Source: an uncultured Oligoflexales bacterium
GTDB taxonomy: Bacteria; Bdellovibrionota_B; Oligoflexia; Oligoflexales; JAPPIL01
NCBI GenBank assembly: GCA_958296095.1
Contig: OY282434.1
Location: 496,001-560,000, forward strand
Direction of reading: 5' to 3'
DNA: 64,000 nucleotides
The notes under the pieces are model-generated. The model ran no database searches. It saw only the letters and a program-made list of their open reading frames with translations, and was not told where the DNA came from. Made by a program: the position numbers and the translations under genes. Position 1 is the first letter of the stretch; each line of letters opens with the position of its first letter. This document shows, piece by piece, positions 18,790 through 27,565 of this stretch.

Positions 18790-19641
18790 TTAAAAGACCA
18801 GATAGAGCATCGGCATCAATACCAGCGAGTAGAAATTGTCCTCATTATCTTGGCTACTGTCTTTATCTTTTTTGACTGCCGAGAGTTTACCGTCTTCGTA
18901 AAAACGCGTTTCATTCTTTTCACTTATATCAAACGTATCCATAAGAGGCATACTGGCGTTCAAACCTATGCCCAACCGTGACCAAAAAAAATCACGGCGT
19001 AGCGCGACATGCCCCGATATTTCCTTCCAGCTAATTTCAGCTTCGCCCTCGTATTTTCTTCCATCTACAGTTCTATGCCAATCTACTTTTAAGGTTGCAA
19101 AGGTCAACCCTACTCCAGCTCCCAATTTAAAATAATCGGCTACATTGACATACAGCGACGGCCCGACAACAAATTCGTAGAGATCATGGTCATCATCTGG
19201 CGGCTCATCTTGCACGGCACTGTCTGCGTATTTATAGGTGATAAACTTATCACGCCAGGAGAAATTTCCCCATACTGCTAGTGATATCCGCTTGTTGAAG
19301 GCGATCTCCGCTTCCAGACCCGCGGCAATAGGAAAAAACTGCGCGATATCCATGGTGACTGCACCGATGTTATTGATTGCCTCGAGCCCGTCTCGTACTT
19401 GCTTGGTAAAAAAACGGTAGCTCGGTGTGTAGAGTACGCGCAAGCTAAAGGGATGGCTTGAGCTAGGGGCCACCCTGGTTTTTTTACGCAGTTTTTTGCG
19501 GGACAGGCGTCGCGCCGCTTTGGTTTTGGCATCTCTGCGTGCTAGCGCGGGATGTTGATTTTGTTCAGCTGAGCTGTGTTGCGGAAGAGCAAGCAAAACA
19601 AACCCCACTATCAGCTGCCAGCAAAACCGCATCTGTGTCAT
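18790..19641 (-). CDS. Outer-membrane beta-barrel protein
   Basis: A 283-residue protein. The start at 19641 is chosen because AGGGGATTGCC precedes it and the protein then begins MTQMRFCWQLIVGFVLLALP followed by a signal cleavage region. A very basic linker (about 34-57, ARRDAKTKAARRLSRKKLRKK) follows, then alternating hydrophobic strands typical of an 8-12 strand barrel (for example FSLRVLYTPSYRFF, ISLAVWGNFSWRD, VVGPSLYVNVADYFKLGAGVGLTFATLKVDW). It ends in MLYLVF; a terminal phenylalanine is the usual BAM signal. A 5' copy of the gene lies at 21936-22370 because of the duplication around the IS element; this copy is the complete one. Confidence 0.75.
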   Translation of the reverse strand: MTQMRFCWQLIVGFVLLALPQHSSAEQNQHPALARRDAKTKAARRLSRKKLRKKTRVAPSSSHPFSLRVLYTPSYRFFTKQVRDGLEAINNIGAVTMDIAQFFPIAAGLEAEIAFNKRISLAVWGNFSWRDKFITYKYADSAVQDEPPDDDHDLYEFVVGPSLYVNVADYFKLGAGVGLTFATLKVDWHRTVDGRKYEGEAEISWKEISGHVALRRDFFWSRLGIGLNASMPLMDTFDISEKNETRFYEDGKLSAVKKDKDSSQDNEDNFYSLVLMPMLYLVF

Positions 19642-20002
19642 GGCAATCCCCTGGCTGAGCAAACAACCCCAGGGTCGGCATTTTGGGGCAAAACTTTAGA
19701 GAATGGCAATAGTTCCTATTTTGCAGGGTCGACTCCAATCTCGTCCGGTCACAACTACTGCGTATCTTCTGTGGGGTAAATGTGCTTTTCTTTTTCAATT
19801 TCGTAGTCTTGGTCGTAATAGTACTTCTTCACTGTAACGATACTTTTGTCCACCGTATATGTTGCTGCCGTGCCGATATGCTGTCCTGACCCCCCGCCGT
19901 CTTTCTCGTGCCACTGATCAAAATATTCTACCGACAACTCCTTGTCACCATAATCGTGGGCTTTGCCGCTTACTACTACCTCGACGGTGTCGCAAAAAAT
20001 AT
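19207..20002. repeat. Left copy of the 796-bp direct repeat flanking the IS element
   Basis: Matches 21936-22731 at a constant offset of 2729 bp; I found no difference along the parts compared. Base 19206 (C versus G) and base 20003 (C versus T) break the match, and the break at 20003 is exactly where the IS begins. It spans the 5' half of the barrel gene, the intergenic region and the 3' end of the lipoprotein gene. Confidence 0.9.
19755..20002 (-). pseudogene. 3' fragment of the lipoprotein gene (duplicate)
   Basis: This is the last 82 codons of the lipoprotein whose complete copy is at 22484-23233, ending in EKEKHIYPTEDTQ. It is cut by the IS at 20003 and has no start of its own; it exists because the target was duplicated. 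Confidence 0.85.
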
Positions 20003-21935
20003 CCCGAGTTTAAGAGAGTAGGGTGACACGCACCGCCCTCCAGTGAGGAATTTCGGTAGACGAGAAGTGACCTAACGCTAGATTTTTAAAAATTTTGCGC
20101 ATTTTTTAGCAGATACTGAACTGTAGACGCACCGATGCAATGCCCGCAGATGCGCGGGAGGCGAGTTGACCTGTTACAGGCCCTGCAATTGTCGGCTGAT
20201 ATTTGGTGGAGATAATATGCGGATGTTATCCTTGCGGTGTGTTACGCCGAGAACATCGTAGATTCGTCGCTGTTCCTCAGTCAATCGCTTGGGAAAAAGA
20301 TAAAGGTAATTGTCGTTATAACACTTGTTCACCATGATAAACGATTTGCCCGTCGAGGCAAGTTCCTGACATTTATTGATGGACAGCCGATCTTTAGCCT
20401 CTAACTTGGCATTGACTTTCGCCTGCATAAATTTCGTTATTGCCAACGCCAGATAACAAATCAGAAAATGCGCCTCTATGCGGTTACGAGTCCAGTGACG
20501 TATTGGTCGCAACTTGAGATCGGATTTCAAAATACGAAACGCATCCTCGATCTTCCACAACTCACGATAACGACTGAACACCTGTTTGGCATGACAAGGA
20601 GCGTGATTGGTGACCATGCCATACAACCCGTCCCAACATGCATCTTCGGCAACTTTAGCCGCATCAATTTTCAATTCTTTGTTCCGAGTATCGAGATACT
20701 TGTTGCGCACTAACTTCGATACCTTGACCTGACCGTCAGGATTTTTGGCAAAAATTTTCGCCAAAGTTTCTTCCCGAACTCGGCGATCACGTTCAGCACG
20801 TTTGGGACAATAGCCGACCACTATCCGCCGCCCTTTCCCTTCCCAAGCGTAGCTTTTAGCCCATTCCTTGTCCTCGCCGAGCCGAGCCAAAGCGGCATCT
20901 ATGTCATTGAAAATACAGGCTTGCTTTTCCTTGGGCAACTGCCGAAGCTTGGAGGCGATGACATATTTGAGATTTATCTTTTCATTTTCCAGATGGGAAA
21001 AAATCTTGCCGTTGGACATACCTCGATCAGCCGCCAAGCTTGCCCCTTGCAGGGCGGGATGCTCTGCCAACACTTCGCTAGTATGGTCGATCAGCGTTCG
21101 ACATTCAGCCGTGTTGCCAGGAAAAAGTTTATAACTTATCGGGAAGCTTTCATCTGTCGTTATCAGAGACATAACGAGCTGTGATTCTGCCGACTTGTTA
21201 TCTTTGCTGTAGCCCGGTTGACGAAAGCCATCCTTAACAAAACTCTCGAAATATGTGGTGGTCACATCGATCAACAGGTTCTTAATTTCAGCATTGTGCC
21301 AACGCTTGCTCTCGGCAAAGACAAGACGCATGACTTCGTCCTTGACCTCTACTAGCTTGTCCATCGCTTGATAATACTTGTGCAGCGGAAAATCGATGTC
21401 ATAGTCGTTGGCAAGTTTTTTCGCAATCGCCACCTTGCTACAGTCTGGATGGGCTATGCGGCTGAGCACCAGTGCCTTGATGATCTTGTTAAACTTATCG
21501 TCATCGCTGCTAGCCTGAATAATTTTGTCCAAGCCCAAGTCGTCGTAAACCTTGCCGTAAATATCATAGATACCCGTGATGACATCCTCCGTGGCTTCGA
21601 GTTCTACCGCCTTGAGACCCTTGGGGGTGGGACTTTTTTTCGCCACTGGAGCTGACTCCTTCCGCAGAGAAGCGAGTTCCTTTTTAGCACGTCGCCTGAG
21701 CGAAGCAAGCGCTTTTGGCCCCCTGGCGGTGCCGATCGTCTTGAGATATTTGTGGCGCGGCACCTTCACCTTGCCGCCGTCCTTCGGAGCAACCCGAACC
21801 GACTGAACGATGTACAACGTCTGTGACTCGCCTCTTTTGACAGCCTTGATGTGCATGGCGGGCAACCTAGCACTATGGCTAGGAAAAAGCTAGCCCTATC
21901 GATATAAAGACGTAACCCTACGCGCTAAGGTCGGG
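20003..21935 (-). mobile_element. IS1634-family insertion sequence (1933 bp)
   Basis: Bounded by imperfect inverted ends. The left end begins CCCGAGTTTAAGAGAGTAGG and the right end, read inward, CCCGACCTTAGCGCGTAGGG; they share CCCGA, TTA and GTAGGGT with one gap. One transposase gene fills it. It is flanked by 796-bp direct repeats of host DNA. IS1634 of Mycoplasma mycoides is known for unusually long, variable target duplications, so this is the same behaviour on a larger scale. Confidence 0.85.
20174..21856 (-). CDS. IS1634-family transposase
   Basis: About 560 residues (start ATG at 21856; a TTG three codons upstream is possible). It is an IS4-type DDE transposase: first D in NLLIDVTTTYFES, second D in SLAADRGMSNGKIF, and the E in YRELWKIEDAFRILK, which keeps the Y-x6-E-x6-K spacing of the IS4 signature and the LWKIE core of the IS1634 group. 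The N-terminus (YLKTIGTARGPKALASLRRR) is a basic DNA-binding region. The reading frame is uninterrupted, so the element may still be active. Confidence 0.9.
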   Translation of the reverse strand: MHIKAVKRGESQTLYIVQSVRVAPKDGGKVKVPRHKYLKTIGTARGPKALASLRRRAKKELASLRKESAPVAKKSPTPKGLKAVELEATEDVITGIYDIYGKVYDDLGLDKIIQASSDDDKFNKIIKALVLSRIAHPDCSKVAIAKKLANDYDIDFPLHKYYQAMDKLVEVKDEVMRLVFAESKRWHNAEIKNLLIDVTTTYFESFVKDGFRQPGYSKDNKSAESQLVMSLITTDESFPISYKLFPGNTAECRTLIDHTSEVLAEHPALQGASLAADRGMSNGKIFSHLENEKINLKYVIASKLRQLPKEKQACIFNDIDAALARLGEDKEWAKSYAWEGKGRRIVVGYCPKRAERDRRVREETLAKIFAKNPDGQVKVSKLVRNKYLDTRNKELKIDAAKVAEDACWDGLYGMVTNHAPCHAKQVFSRYRELWKIEDAFRILKSDLKLRPIRHWTRNRIEAHFLICYLALAITKFMQAKVNAKLEAKDRLSINKCQELASTGKSFIMVNKCYNDNYLYLFPKRLTEEQRRIYDVLGVTHRKDNIRILSPPNISRQLQGL

Positions 21936-22370
21936 ATCTTGCACGGCACTGTCTGCGTATTTATAGGTGATAAACTTATCACGCCAGGAGAAATTTCCCC
22001 ATACTGCTAGTGATATCCGCTTGTTGAAGGCGATCTCCGCTTCCAGACCCGCGGCAATAGGAAAAAACTGCGCGATATCCATGGTGACTGCACCGATGTT
22101 ATTGATTGCCTCGAGCCCGTCTCGTACTTGCTTGGTAAAAAAACGGTAGCTCGGTGTGTAGAGTACGCGCAAGCTAAAGGGATGGCTTGAGCTAGGGGCC
22201 ACCCTGGTTTTTTTACGCAGTTTTTTGCGGGACAGGCGTCGCGCCGCTTTGGTTTTGGCATCTCTGCGTGCTAGCGCGGGATGTTGATTTTGTTCAGCTG
22301 AGCTGTGTTGCGGAAGAGCAAGCAAAACAAACCCCACTATCAGCTGCCAGCAAAACCGCATCTGTGTCAT
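21936..22370 (-). pseudogene. 5' fragment of the beta-barrel gene (duplicate)
   Basis: Same start and signal peptide as the complete gene at 19641, but the frame runs into the IS end at 21935 and stops at 21918 after ADSAVQDPDLSA. About 145 native residues remain, which cannot make a barrel. Confidence 0.85.
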
Positions 22371-22731
22371 GGCAATCCCCTGGCTGAGCAAACAACCCCA
22401 GGGTCGGCATTTTGGGGCAAAACTTTAGAGAATGGCAATAGTTCCTATTTTGCAGGGTCGACTCCAATCTCGTCCGGTCACAACTACTGCGTATCTTCTG
22501 TGGGGTAAATGTGCTTTTCTTTTTCAATTTCGTAGTCTTGGTCGTAATAGTACTTCTTCACTGTAACGATACTTTTGTCCACCGTATATGTTGCTGCCGT
22601 GCCGATATGCTGTCCTGACCCCCCGCCGTCTTTCTCGTGCCACTGATCAAAATATTCTACCGACAACTCCTTGTCACCATAATCGTGGGCTTTGCCGCTT
22701 ACTACTACCTCGACGGTGTCGCAAAAAATAT
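21936..22731. repeat. Right copy of the 796-bp direct repeat flanking the IS element
   Basis: Counterpart of 19207-20002. It carries the 5' part of the barrel gene and the 3' end of the lipoprotein gene; the latter continues without a break into unique sequence, so the lipoprotein gene is whole on this side. Confidence 0.9.
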
Positions 22732-23233
22732 TCAATGTCCCGTGGTCTCCATAGTTTTTCTGCCGTTCGCTCCCCATGTTTAGTCGCAACTCACCCGTGG
22801 GCCTACCGTTATCCAATAGTACGTCCTCGCAACTCACCCCTATCGCCTTCATGAAGCGCACCGCAGTTCTAGTTACCGTGACCGGGAACGTACAGATCGA
22901 TTCTGCCACCAGTTTTCCGCTTGGCACAAGCCTGTAGCTACTCGTATCGTAGAGATACTTGACCCAGCTGTCTGCAGCTGTCGTGCCACGCTTCCACTCC
23001 GTTAATTTACGGCAATGATTCTTTAGGTAGGAGAAATCCTGATCCTCCGCTACGTCCTCTGCGCAGACCTCTTCGCCTGCATCCACCTTGACACCCGCGG
23101 CTGGCTCCGCACCGTCGGAACGGCAGGCAGACAGGCTGAAGCTGATGAGTAGACACAGTGTCTCTACTGCCAATAAAACAGCAAGGCACCCCCGTAGAGG
23201 TGCTCGCCTGTTTTGTCGAGGATTAATCGGCAT
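22484..23233 (-). CDS. Lipoprotein of a local paralogue family (member 1)
   Basis: A 249-residue lipoprotein. The start at 23233 is set by GAAGGAAAG just upstream. After PRQNRRAPLRG comes a hydrophobic core ending in the lipobox SLSAC. A central block, ICTFPVTVTRTAVRFMKAIG followed by SCEDVLL and TGELRLNMG and then IFCDTVEVVVSG, lines up with the next gene upstream, so the two are paralogues. The paired cysteines suggest disulfides. No known domain is recognised. It is transcribed in the same direction as its paralogue, 28 bp after it, and probably shares a transcript. Confidence 0.7.
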   Translation of the reverse strand: MPINPRQNRRAPLRGCLAVLLAVETLCLLISFSLSACRSDGAEPAAGVKVDAGEEVCAEDVAEDQDFSYLKNHCRKLTEWKRGTTAADSWVKYLYDTSSYRLVPSGKLVAESICTFPVTVTRTAVRFMKAIGVSCEDVLLDNGRPTGELRLNMGSERQKNYGDHGTLNIFCDTVEVVVSGKAHDYGDKELSVEYFDQWHEKDGGGSGQHIGTAATYTVDKSIVTVKKYYYDQDYEIEKEKHIYPTEDTQ

Positions 23234-23260
23234 TATCTTTCCTTCTTTAATCACTACCAA

Positions 23261-24277
23261 TCACCAAACTTTTTCTGTTCTTTCTGTTCTTGTCACTTCT
23301 CCTGTGCTTTGCTCTCGTTCAATTTCAACTTCCTCTCTGAACCATGGTTCTTGCCCACCTCTATCATCATATGGTTTTTTATAGAATGTTCTTGTCAGGC
23401 CAAGAAAGTCGTCGTTAGCACCGATGCCGTAAACTAAATTTAGTCCTACCTCACGTTTTGTTTCGATATTCAAACCGCCTTTGACTCTTTCGACCACATC
23501 CTCGAGGGCCCCCTTAGCCTGATGCTTATACCCGTTGCCCTCCACGTAATCGGCTGTGATATACATGAGCTTTCTAGCCTGTACATTATTACCCAATATG
23601 TTGTTCAGTTGATCTTCAAGGTCATCATCGTAGTGCCCTAAGGTATTGTCATCATTAGCCAATTTTTTTAATGCTGTTTTTGTATCTTCGTCCTTGACGT
23701 TTACATCCAGCAGCACATCCAACAGCGCCTGAGGATAGAAAGGAATATCATCCTTAATTCTTATCACCAGCTGCTCGTCATGCCCGGAGCCTTGCGACTC
23801 GATTAGTATCTTCTTGGTATCGCAATACACGTTGAAGACATTATACAGACCTTTACCCTCTGTTATCTCACCTATCTCAGGAGGTCCCAGTGTCAGTTCC
23901 AGCTCGCCGGTAGCCATGCCTCCAGCCATCACGTAGTCACACGTTACTCCTCTCTCCTTCATGAGACGAGCCCCGCTTGCCGTTATCGTGACCGGAATTT
24001 CGCACTTGTCATAACCCGTCGTTCTACTATGAGTATAGGTATAGTTTGTCTCGGCCAAAGTATTGCCCACCATCGTGGGTATACCGATACCAAGCTCGCT
24101 ACAATGCGTCTCGACATGCTTTTTTGCCGTCCGCTGGGTAACCGCGTTCTTACCGTGCGCACCACCCTTAACATCTCCATCCTGTTCTGTTACGTGACAC
24201 GCAGCCAGCATTCCCATCACCACCAGGGCAACGATCGATGACACAGCCGGTCCCACACACATTCCTGAAAATTTCAT
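23261..24277 (-). CDS. Lipoprotein of a local paralogue family (member 2)
   Basis: A 338-residue lipoprotein. GGAGGTGA lies upstream of the ATG at 24277 (a GTG one codon earlier is too close to it). Lipobox MLAAC at about residues 23-27. The shared block is CEIPVTITASGARLMKERG, then TCDYVM, TGELELTLG and VYCDTKKILIESQG. The C-terminal 180 residues are unique, acidic, and include a long helix-rich region (ALLDVLLDVNVKDEDTKTAL). Its 5' leader closely resembles that of the lipoprotein gene at 30371. Function unknown. Confidence 0.75.
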   Translation of the reverse strand: MKFSGMCVGPAVSSIVALVVMGMLAACHVTEQDGDVKGGAHGKNAVTQRTAKKHVETHCSELGIGIPTMVGNTLAETNYTYTHSRTTGYDKCEIPVTITASGARLMKERGVTCDYVMAGGMATGELELTLGPPEIGEITEGKGLYNVFNVYCDTKKILIESQGSGHDEQLVIRIKDDIPFYPQALLDVLLDVNVKDEDTKTALKKLANDDNTLGHYDDDLEDQLNNILGNNVQARKLMYITADYVEGNGYKHQAKGALEDVVERVKGGLNIETKREVGLNLVYGIGANDDFLGLTRTFYKKPYDDRGGQEPWFREEVEIEREQSTGEVTRTERTEKVW

Positions 24278-24280
24278 CAC

Positions 24281-24435
24281 TCACCTCCAAAAATTTATCC
24301 AAATACTCCCAGCACCCAGTGCTCAGACTACGCAACGTATCGACCGTTTTTTTTTTTTTGCTTTAGCTTTGCTTGCGGTTTTGTCAGTATTTTTTTGTAA
24401 CCCACTAATATGTTAGCCAAGTTTTTTTCGGCTGG
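24281..24435 (-). promoter_or_regulatory. Conserved leader of lipoprotein genes, copy 1
   Basis: Read on the minus strand, this region has TTGGCTAA, GTTACAAAAAAA, ACAAAA-C-CAAGC-AAG, TAAAGCAAAAAAA and CGGTCGATACGT in the same order as the plus-strand region before the gene at 30371 (30236-30365). An A-run of 12 follows the AAGC block. Promoter, transcript leader or both could be conserved. Confidence 0.65.
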
Positions 24436-24505
24436 TCACGGAATTGACTCAGGCATGGCGCCAGTTTTTCGGCAAGGTGCGTCGCCCCCATCATCGGCAC
24501 AGCAC

Positions 24506-24562
24506 TCAGGGGGTGGTGCTCGCGGTGTAGTGACCCCCTGAAAAAAATCCGATATTCGCGTT
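24506..24562. repeat. Island-edge element type 2 with hairpin, copy 1
   Basis: 24525-24562 is the inverse of 45970-46007 (38 bp, from GTGTAGTGACCCCCTG through AAAAAAATCCGATATTCGCG). Here it also completes a hairpin: TCAGGGGGT (24506-24514) pairs with ACCCCCTGA (24533-24541). The rest of the 24278-24696 gap holds the leader above and A/T-rich sequence without a gene. Confidence 0.7.
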
Positions 24563-24696
24563 ATATAGATATTCTAGTTGTGGCAACTTTTGCTAACCAG
24601 CTAAAATCATCACAGAAAAAATAACAACTAAGCAAGTCGGAGAAAATAACCGATGGTCTCGCTAGTAGCAGTAACTAATAATAAGAGAGGGTTGTT

Positions 24697-26754
24697 TTGA
24701 AACAAAGCCTGTTGTGCGTGATGCTCTATGGAAGTGTTATCTGTTGCCAGCAAAACATCGCGACTTCGGAGAGCAAAGCAACTAACTACAGCAATTCGCC
24801 GGTCGCACAGTTGTCTAAGTTGTTTTCGGCACTTGTCGGTCGGCAATTAAGCAGCGACGACACTAATATATACGACAAAGATCAGCCCGATAAGGGATTG
24901 CTCGAAAAAAAATACGAAGATCAAGTAAACAGTATCTTGAACTCGGAACAGTTCAGCAATGCTGGTTTCTATCATTTTCATAAACAACGCCTGCTATTAT
25001 TTCCTGATTTTTTAAGAGTTTCGGCAATCTCTCGTGAAGATGAGCTGGCTTTGCAACTGGAATTGCGCGACTTAGCAAAGAATTCAAAGAACTACTGGGA
25101 TATTTTATCCTATCGAAATCGCTGGATGCCTATTGGTGATAATAGATTGCATCTTGATGCGTGTTCTTCATATCTGCAAGGTAGATCAGATAATGATGAG
25201 AAGATTGCCTGCATAAATTATCTAAAATCGATCTTGCATCCCAGCGTCGCTGACCCGAATAATTGTCGTCAAGTTTCGGTAGAAGGGAGATATGAATACC
25301 GAAAATTTTCTGAGGAATATAAAGGGCGTTGTTGTGAGATTAGCATCGCAGAGAGGCATCGTAATTTTTGCACCACTGTCGATAGCCGTTATAACGAGCT
25401 GTTTGGCAAAGATTTCTGTGCCATAGCGGGAATTATCAAAGATGATAGCGATTTGACTTGCACAATCTCAGATACACCTAGACCACGAGAGGAACAAGAA
25501 TCGATAGAAGAGATAAAAGAATCTCCAAGTGCATCTGCTTGGGCAAATAATCCCCAGAAAATTACCACCGCGCTTAATACCTATCTGTCGCTGTTTTTAG
25601 GGCAAAGGATCGACGAGTGGTTTAGTGCAGATATAGGTAGTAAGCCAAAAGTAGAGAGATCGTTGCTCAGGGTTTTGGATGTACCTGGAGAGGTGCAGGG
25701 TATTCATGCCAGTCCATTATGGTTATGGACACATCAGACCTCTGTGCAAAATCAACAACTGCATCGGGCGCGAGTCATATATCATAGCTGGTTTTGTGAA
25801 GAAATTTCGCCCGATCAAGCAACCAAAAGCGGACAGGGAATCACTGATAAGGGCGATTTTGTTGAATTCTTTGCTAAGGAAGACAAACATACCAACGATA
25901 ACAATTGCTTCAGTTGTCATAAATATGTGCAACCTCTCGCTAATTATTTCGGTAAACTTGCCGGTATAGATTCTAACGAGTTTGATTTATTTAGATATGG
26001 TATGTTGGCCAGGTTTTTTGCGCAACCTGAGGAAGCCTTTGATCGTCCGGGTGGTTATTTAATTACCGAGGAAAATTTTTTCGGAGGGGACGGTAACAGT
26101 AAGGGGATGGCAGGTCTGGCTGAGTTGTTATCGACATTGCCAAGAGTTAAAAGCTGTCTGGTAAAATCTGCCTGGAACAGCATGCTTGGTTCTGATCTGC
26201 CGCAACTATTCCCTAAGGAGATCGCTGCGGCTGTGCAAGCCTTTGAGGCAGAGAACGATTTTCGGGCAATGCTAAAGCACCTCTTATTGACAGAAAAAGC
26301 CAAGACCTACTTCACGGTAGGTAGCGCGGGACTTGCCGAATACACGCGACAAGATCGCTGTGCAGAGATTCGTAGCGAGGCAAGAAATCAAAAGATTTTC
26401 ATCGGTAATGTGTTGCGTGCACACTGTCTAACATGCCACAATTCAACTACTGTAAAAAGTAATCTACAAATTTTTCAAGATAATTCAGTATTTGCAGAAT
26501 CTGGCGACGTGCAGGATGCTCGCTTATCTCGAGAATTTATATTTGCTAACGATTGTATAGGTGGGTCATGTTTGCTCAGGGCCTATGCCAGATTAGCAGA
26601 AGGATCTATGCCTCAGGGTGGCTTCGGTGAAAACGGTGACCTCAAAAAGGAACTCGTTACCTGTTACCTAGCAGAAGAAATAAAAAAGGCGGGGCTGGAT
26701 ATTCCTGTAAAAGCTAAGGCCAACAAGCTACATATGATAGGAGAAATGCCGTGA
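24697..26754 (+). CDS. Dihaem c-type cytochrome lipoprotein
   Basis: A 685-residue exported protein. The TTG at 24697 is chosen because GAGAGGG lies upstream and it gives a complete lipoprotein signal, MKQSLLCVMLYGSVICCQQN with lipobox SVIC. Two CxxCH haem sites are present: NNCFSCHKY at about residue 405 and RAHCLTCHNS at about residue 577. Between them, FDLFRYGMLARFF and EAENDFRAMLKHLLLTEKA resemble the helical DUF1585/DUF1588-type regions of planctomycete-style cytochromes. The last part ends with SMPQGGF, a likely distal haem ligand region. It is the first gene of an operon with a lipoprotein and a DUF1501 protein, a pairing known in several phyla but of unknown substrate. The next gene overlaps by four bases. 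Confidence 0.8.
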   Translation: MKQSLLCVMLYGSVICCQQNIATSESKATNYSNSPVAQLSKLFSALVGRQLSSDDTNIYDKDQPDKGLLEKKYEDQVNSILNSEQFSNAGFYHFHKQRLLLFPDFLRVSAISREDELALQLELRDLAKNSKNYWDILSYRNRWMPIGDNRLHLDACSSYLQGRSDNDEKIACINYLKSILHPSVADPNNCRQVSVEGRYEYRKFSEEYKGRCCEISIAERHRNFCTTVDSRYNELFGKDFCAIAGIIKDDSDLTCTISDTPRPREEQESIEEIKESPSASAWANNPQKITTALNTYLSLFLGQRIDEWFSADIGSKPKVERSLLRVLDVPGEVQGIHASPLWLWTHQTSVQNQQLHRARVIYHSWFCEEISPDQATKSGQGITDKGDFVEFFAKEDKHTNDNNCFSCHKYVQPLANYFGKLAGIDSNEFDLFRYGMLARFFAQPEEAFDRPGGYLITEENFFGGDGNSKGMAGLAELLSTLPRVKSCLVKSAWNSMLGSDLPQLFPKEIAAAVQAFEAENDFRAMLKHLLLTEKAKTYFTVGSAGLAEYTRQDRCAEIRSEARNQKIFIGNVLRAHCLTCHNSTTVKSNLQIFQDNSVFAESGDVQDARLSREFIFANDCIGGSCLLRAYARLAEGSMPQGGFGENGDLKKELVTCYLAEEIKKAGLDIPVKAKANKLHMIGEMP

Positions 26755-27560
26755 AAATATTTTTCTCGCTCATATTTCTGGTTGCTTGTCAGATGGAAAA
26801 TAGTGCCCTGAAGTCCGCAGGTGGGGCGAGCAATCAACTCAGCTGGTTCAAAACACCGGATGAGATATGGAATACCATAGATAGTTGGAAGCTTGATATT
26901 ATCTCTACAGATCGTCAGACCTATTATCGAACGCTAGGTGAACTATATGGATTAACCAATCTCAAACAACAAGAGAGCTTGCTGGTTGAACCCAATGGTA
27001 CGTATCTGTTGGCTCTGGATGTCCTCTCAACTTGGCTGAGTGATGAGCTAATCGAAAAACAAGAGCATGAGGATGAAAATTTTATGTTTAGAGGTGGCCT
27101 GTTCACCAGCGAAAACCCTAACGATGTTTGTGACGAGGAAGATCCTAACTACTGCTATAAAAATAACCAAAAAGACTGGTGCGATTGCCGAGATGGGGTG
27201 AAGCTTGGCAAATATGCAAAAAATACAACTTTGCATACTGAAGCAGAGCATAAAAAAAGAATTATGCACAACATTCAAGATGTCGGAGATTTTCTGGGTG
27301 TCCCGATCGATAACCTTCTCATCACCAAAAACGAGCGGCATGCGGCGTTATATCTGTACGAAGAAGTGTTTCTGCCGAAGCTAGAGCAAAAAGAAGATAA
27401 CAAGCCAAAAAGTAATAACGAGCAGAAAAAAATGTCTGAAAACTCAGGTGATTTTAACTCAGATAACTCTCACTCGGCTGATCGGAATGCCTGGTTAGCG
27501 GTGGTACATGCAATTTTAATGAGTGGGCCGTTTTACATGAACATCGATACCAGGGAGTAA
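26751..27560 (+). CDS. Acidic lipoprotein of the cytochrome/DUF1501 operon
   Basis: A 269-residue protein starting at a GTG that overlaps the cytochrome stop (GTGA). The start MKIFFSLIFLVACQ is a minimal lipoprotein signal with lipobox FLVAC. The mature part has a cysteine-rich centre (DVCDEEDPNYCYKNNQKDWC) and a charged, low-complexity stretch (KLEQKEDNKPKSNNEQKK), then ends WLAVVHAILMSGPFYMNID, a motif that resembles the ends of small partner proteins in DUF1501 operons. I recognise no catalytic motif. Tight spacing on both sides suggests that it acts with its neighbours. Confidence 0.65.
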   Translation: MKIFFSLIFLVACQMENSALKSAGGASNQLSWFKTPDEIWNTIDSWKLDIISTDRQTYYRTLGELYGLTNLKQQESLLVEPNGTYLLALDVLSTWLSDELIEKQEHEDENFMFRGGLFTSENPNDVCDEEDPNYCYKNNQKDWCDCRDGVKLGKYAKNTTLHTEAEHKKRIMHNIQDVGDFLGVPIDNLLITKNERHAALYLYEEVFLPKLEQKEDNKPKSNNEQKKMSENSGDFNSDNSHSADRNAWLAVVHAILMSGPFYMNIDTRE

Positions 27561-27565
27561 CTGCA

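Noticed and set aside
24506-24541. Hairpin TCAGGGGGT/ACCCCCTGA as a terminator
   Set aside because: No T-run follows the stem on either strand; the A-run lies on the wrong side for the plus strand.
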